Of a stretch of 64,000 nucleotides of DNA, positions 60,471 through 64,000 are shown piece after piece. Each line of letters opens with the position of its first letter. Positions within the stretch are counted from its first letter, which is position 1. The stretch lies in the NCBI RefSeq assembly GCF_019097595.1, contig NC_080710.1:6841780-6905779 (forward strand), in the 5' to 3' direction. The DNA comes from Hemibagrus wyckioides (Eukaryota; Chordata; Actinopteri; Siluriformes; Bagridae). Position numbers and translations under genes: made by a program. Below the pieces are notes generated by a model, which saw only the letters and a list, made by a program, of their open reading frames with translations, was not told the DNA's origin and ran no database searches.

Positions 60471-60905
60471 CTGTGTGGACACACACTCACACACATAACT
60501 TATATTGTTCGATACTTATTGCACTACCTCAACCCCTGTGTTTTTTATCTGCTGCTATATTTATGTTTATTTCTATTTTGCATCTCAACTGCTGCTATAT
60601 TGTATTTTTGCACAATACATGTTGTCAGACCCCAAAGTCATCTCATTTTATTACATTTCATTGCACATTCTTTTTCTTTTTTTCGGTGCTAAGTGTCCTG
60701 TGTTTTTGTGTTGTCTTTTTTTGTATTTATTATTTTTGCACTGTCTTGTCGTTGCTTTGTTTGCACCTAGCTGCACACTTACACTTTATGCAGCTTGGAC
60801 GAACTTTCGGTCCTAGCTTTGTGTTGTTATTGTGTTTGATCATTATGTTGTATGTTTATGTAGCACCAGGTCCTGGAGAAACGTTGTTTAATTTCACTGT
60901 GTGTG

Positions 60906-61049
60906 TGAAGGAAAGAGTGAAAGAGAGGCTAAAACAAATAGCTAATGATCACCCCTTGCCAAATACACAAGCAGCTGGACCATTCAACCATTCCGCTCTC
61001 TCTCTAAATACTTTTCCAAAATTTCAATTTTCAAAGTACTTTTTTGATT
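60906..61049. other. Unique-looking sequence between LINE and SINE
   Basis: No repeat or gene is recognised. The plus-strand frame across it continues from the LINE UTR and is not protein-like. Confidence 0.4.
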
Positions 61050-61066
61050 CTTGATATACAACCTTG

Positions 61067-61321
61067 ATTCTTGAAATGAATGAAATAGCCTTTATTTGTC
61101 ACATATACATTACAGCACAGTGAAATTCTTTCTTCGCATATCCCATCCTTGGAGGTTGGGGTCAGAGCGCAGGGTCAGCCATGATACGGCACCCCTGGAG
61201 CAGAGAGGGTTAAGGGCCTTGCTCAAGGACCCAACAGTGGCAACTTGGCGGTGCTGGGGCTTGAACCCCTGATCTTCCGGTCAATGACCCAGAGCCTTAA
61301 CCACTTGAGCCACCACTGCCC
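61067..61321 (-). mobile_element. tRNA-derived SINE with perfect 17-bp target duplications
   Basis: The element lies between two identical copies of cttgatatacaaccttg (61050-61066 and 61322-61338). On the minus strand it begins ggggcagtggtggctcaagt, with a tRNA-type A box (tggctcaagtgg), and further in a B box (ggttcaagccc), so the head is an RNA polymerase III promoter. The body follows (cagcaccgccaag, ggcccttaaccctctctgct, gctgaccctgcgctctgac). The tail is gaatttcactgtgctgtaat, then gtgacaaataaaggc, ending in cattcattt. The tail resembles the 3' end of the L2/CR1-like LINE nearby, its probable mobilising partner. At 255 bp it appears full length. Confidence 0.9.
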
Positions 61322-61423
61322 CTTGATATACAACCTTGCCAAAACATCAAAATAAAAAAACATGTAATATTAAAAGAATGGAAAAACAGTGACAAAATGC
61401 AAAGATGCAAGGTGCCAGAGTAT

Positions 61424-61615
61424 ACTCTTAAAAGAAATGGTTCTATTTAGGACCAGAGATGGTTCTATCACCCCCTTCATATATGGCACCCCATAATGGT
61501 TTTATATAGAACCATTTTAATGGGTTCATTAAAAAGAACCCCAAATGGTTCTTTAAATCCAAATTAGATGGTTCTTTTTAGAACCATTTAAGGGTTCTTT
61601 ATTATTAAAAGTTAC
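61424..61615. repeat. Palindromic AGAACC/GGTTCT repeat (MITE-like)
   Basis: At least six copies of ggttct or agaacc occur in alternating orientation, for example aaatggttcta, tatagaaccatttta, aaagaaccccaaatggttct and tttagaaccattt. The two ends are imperfect inverted repeats. Fish genomes carry many such elements; I cannot name the family and see no certain target duplication. Confidence 0.65.
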
Positions 61616-61797
61616 TTATTACTGAGTAAGAAAATATCACCAACCCAGAAACAGCAAAACTTTTAATTATTTTACATTTAAAATGTTTAATTACATTCAT
61701 GTATAGATGATAGCAACCACCCCACCCCCGACAATCTGACAATGCCCAACGCCATTGGATCAGAGCACTGTCAATCATTGCCTGATTCGCTGCCTGT
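61616..61797. other. Unassigned AT-rich and C-rich spacer
   Basis: No feature is recognised. It is the sequence into which the hAT element at 61806 inserted. Confidence 0.4.
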
Positions 61798-62229
61798 CAT
61801 TTTAGCAGTGGTGGGCTGTGCATTTCACACCTAAGCCTTCACTGGTGTCCTTCCTGAATTAATCCACCTCTATACCATGGCAATAGATACTAATCAACCG
61901 TTAAATAACAAAGTAAAAAAAAAATTAGGCTACATTATTTCACACCACACAAGGAATAGTCAATTTTATTTAAAAAAGTGCAAAAGAAAACCCAAAAGCA
62001 TAAAGGGTTCTTGAAAAAGCTTACCAACTATTTTTAAGAATCAAAAGTATGAAAAATTACTTTCAGTTACAGTCTATCGTTCAAATATAATACAAAGTGT
62101 TTTTCAAAGGTTGACTGTACAGAAAGTTATTTAAATTGCTTACAAATATTTAAAATATTATTTGCTTATTAACTAAAATGCATTAAACTTTCCAAAGCTA
62201 GCCTACTGATTATTAGATCTCTAGAGCTT

Positions 62230-63500
62230 CGTAGATCTCATCAAATCAGCCCCTCTCTCGCTCAGTGGTGTCACAAAACTCCTTCACCCTTGCCATACAG
62301 AATTGCACATCCAATGTTTTGTTCTGCAGTATTGCAAAAAGCACATCTGAATGCTCGAAAATCCCACTGAACACGTGAAGCAAAAAGCAAAACTGAAAAT
62401 CATCCAGACGCGCATTAAATCCATCAGCACAATGCACAGAGTCCTCGTCATACTCATCATGATGTTCCTGTATGTGGTGAAACAGCTCTTTTAGTGCAAC
62501 TCTCAAAGACTGCACTGACCAGTCACGAAGTGTACTGCCACCGCGTTGGTGCCACACGAGGAAGGCGCCGCTGGCAAATGTCCAATAGTTGCGTGCGCCT
62601 AGGGGATCTGGAGAAAAATGCAGCAAGGCCATTTAGGTGGGCAAAAAAGATCTTGCATTCTTTATGCTTTGTGGCCCCTTGAGTCAATACTAAATTCAGG
62701 CAATGGGCATAGCAGTGTATGTATAAGGCCATAGGTGCTCTCTCCTTAACTTTAGCCTGCACCCCATTTAGTCCAGATGACATGACAGCTGCGCCATCAA
62801 AACACTGTGCCACAGTTTTATCTATACTTTCATATTCCTCCAAGAAACAGACAATAAGAGCAGCAATGTCATCGGCTCGCTTGCCACTAGTAACGTCCTC
62901 AAATCTGACAAACCGCTCCTTGACACCTGTGTCCGTCACATAATGCAGGACCAGCGCAAGCTGTGCTGCATTACTCACATCTGTGGTCTCGTCTACCATA
63001 AGAGCGACAAAAGGTGCCAAATTGATCTCCCTTTTTATCTCTTCTCCCTTCACTTCAGCAATAGCATTAATCAGGTCATTTTGTATTTTGCCTGAAGTCC
63101 CACAAAACACTTTGTTAGTGGACAGGTGGTAATGTAAGTCTGTGTTGTTTTCAGCAAGAAAAGAAAGAAGCTTTATGGAATAAAGAATATTTATGGATGC
63201 AGCGCTTTCATTGTGTCCTCTAAATGAAAGTTCCTGTTTACCCAAAAATGTAACACAGTCTTTTCAGTATTTCCCTATTTTTCTTCACCTTTTCATTGTG
63301 TAGCTCCGTTTCCTTGAGCACTTGTTCAATGAGCTGTAGATCCACCCGGGTTTCCCCAAAGATTTTCAGAAGTAGGGTTGCTTGTAAGTGTCTGGCTGTG
63401 CTTTGGTGTCTCAGTGCTGCCTTGGTTAGGCAACTCAAATTTGCAAACCCAGTGTGGCTCCAAACACCATGTCGATCAACTGCAAATAACTGATTCTGAA
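62230..63500 (-). pseudogene. hAT transposase (ZMYM/DUF4371-type), frameshifted and C-terminally truncated
   Basis: The N-terminal part (about 63500-63238) reads FAVDRHGVWSHTGFANLSCL and KAALRHQSTARHLQA, the second half of a TTF-type zinc finger. After a frameshift near 63240, 240 residues carry the hAT catalytic pattern: FVALMVDETTDVSN (Asp at residue 85), CFDGAAVMSSG (Asp at 150), HCYAHCLNLVL (C178, H181) and APTRW (R235, W236). A second frameshift near 62530-62620 leads to ALKELFHHIQEHHDEYDEDS and FCFLLHVFSGIFEHSDVLF, ending ARVKEFCDTTERERG at 62246. A third shift gives DEIYEA. The dimerisation region that should follow is absent. No Met start is visible. The gene is dead, but the termini could still respond to transposase in trans. 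Confidence 0.85.
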
Positions 63501-63594
63501 GGCCTTATGGCAGATTTCTTTCACCCTGGCAACACATGATGTCAGCGACTAGCTGAAATACGATTGGATAAATACTCATCATAAATATACACCT

Positions 63595-63729
63595 GGCCCT
63601 GTGATGGACTGGTGACCTATCCAGGGTGTACCCCTGCCTTTCACCCAATGTGTACTGGGATAGAATCCAGCAGACCCCCATGACCCTAATTAGAAATAAA
63701 GCGGGTATAGACAATGGATGGATGGATAG
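63595..63729 (+). mobile_element. Short SINE/LINE-tail insertion nested in the hAT element
   Basis: The insert (135 bp) lies between two copies of atatacacct (63585-63594 and 63730-63739), a 10-bp target duplication. It reads ggccctgtgatggactggtg, then ccagggtgtacccctgcctt, then aataaagcgggtatagacaa, and ends in a GGAT repeat (ggatggatggat). This is the common fish sequence found at the 3' end of several SINE/LINE families. It is 5' truncated. Confidence 0.82.
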
Positions 63730-63920
63730 ATATACACCTCTGGATGCAGCGCAACCAAGAGAAAAGCTATGTAGAGAATAGACTATTGGGAATAATTTAA
63801 TACACATTCATGGAAAGATATATTAAATATATTAAAATGCAAGTCAGTGATTCAGATTGCTGCTGTTTAGGCCAGCAGAGAAGGCCTTGCTGGCCCTGAC
63901 AGCCCACCACTGCATTTTAG

Positions 63921-64000
63921 CAATGTTCAACGCTATTTCAATTATTTCTTAATATTATATTTATTTATTATTTTATTAATTCTTTCAATTAATAAGAAAG
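63921..64000. other. AT-rich sequence to the window end
   Basis: Low-complexity A/T-rich DNA; nothing is recognised. Confidence 0.5.

Larger units (their letters stand above)
59600..60905 (+). mobile_element. Non-LTR retrotransposon 3' half (L2/CR1-like LINE)
   Basis: A 5'-truncated LINE. It starts within the reverse transcriptase (VQIRNSISSTTTLSTGAPQG at 59600-59659), carries the rest of the ORF to a stop at 60328-60330, then a T-rich 3' UTR. This ends near 60905 with ggtcctggagaaacgttg and tttcactgtgtgtg, a stretch typical of this fish LINE group's 3' end. 5' truncation is normal for target-primed reverse transcription. No clear poly-A or repeat tail and no target duplication were found. 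Confidence 0.85.
61798..63920 (-). mobile_element. hAT DNA transposon with both termini and 8-bp target duplication
   Basis: The element is 61806-63912. It starts CAGTGGTGGGCTGT and ends with the exact complement ACAGCCCACCACTG, a perfect 14-bp terminal inverted repeat. The octamer cattttag flanks it on both sides (61798-61805 and 63913-63920), the 8-bp duplication expected of hAT. The transposase reads on the minus strand. At 2107 bp it is shorter than an autonomous element should be, and its gene is broken. The 61850-62220 part is AT-rich non-coding. A small SINE-like insertion lies in its 5' region (63595-63729). Confidence 0.93.

Noticed and set aside
60473..61054. Plus-strand frame of 193 codons rich in Phe, Leu and Cys
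   Set aside because: It lies in the T-rich LINE 3' UTR and reads as low-complexity hydrophobic sequence, with no domain.

Overview
The window is repeat-dense, gene-poor vertebrate DNA, most likely from a teleost fish. The evidence is the set of elements: Tc1-like copies with fish-type transposase, a BEL/Pao relic, an L2/CR1-like LINE 3' half, a tRNA-derived SINE whose tail resembles that LINE's, and a ZMYM/DUF4371-type hAT. The SINE resembles one I associate with catfish or characin genomes, but that is a weak impression. I see no intact host protein gene, no rRNA or tRNA gene, no CRISPR array and nothing bacterial.

Layout. (1) 1-1895: plus-strand copies of a U2 snRNA-derived repeat, interrupted by an internally deleted Tc1-like element (213-1250). 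(2) 1896-51786: about 50 kb of one tandem satellite with a 375-bp monomer and about 132 copies carrying the conserved core. (3) 51787-52680: the same U2-derived repeat, inverted. (4) 52681-55302: the U2-derived repeat again on the plus strand, as tandem units of about 885 bp. (5) 55303-55735: one old, diverged satellite copy, joined to the U2 repeat at the same junction sequence as the left end of the main array. (6) 55736-64000: ordinary interspersed repeats. In order these are a broken BEL/Pao retrotransposon, a Tc1-like N-terminal remnant, a LINE 3' half, a SINE with perfect 17-bp target duplications, a palindromic repeat, and a hAT transposon with a perfect 8-bp target duplication that itself holds a nested SINE-like insertion.

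What stands out. The U2-derived repeat carries recognisable U2 snRNA sequence (5' end, the SL II region, the Sm-site region and the 3' stem). In every full copy it is split by a segment of about 110-118 bp at U2 nucleotides 35-37, inside the branch-site recognition sequence, and a second U2 5' end plus the start of the insert is duplicated upstream. The satellite array lies between inverted copies of this U2 repeat, and both array edges abut the same TTGAGAAG-containing stretch of the insert. Inside each monomer a GC-richer core holds a 33-nt two-tier inverted repeat that is almost invariant across 50 kb. The monomers are mosaics of two alternative forms of a roughly 65-bp AT-rich segment, with several visible recombinants. 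Together this looks like a degenerate U2 snDNA cluster colonised by, or co-amplified with, a homogenising satellite. A heterochromatic or pericentromeric setting is an inference.

The many short minus-strand reading frames in the satellite are a by-product of its low divergence and are not annotated as genes.
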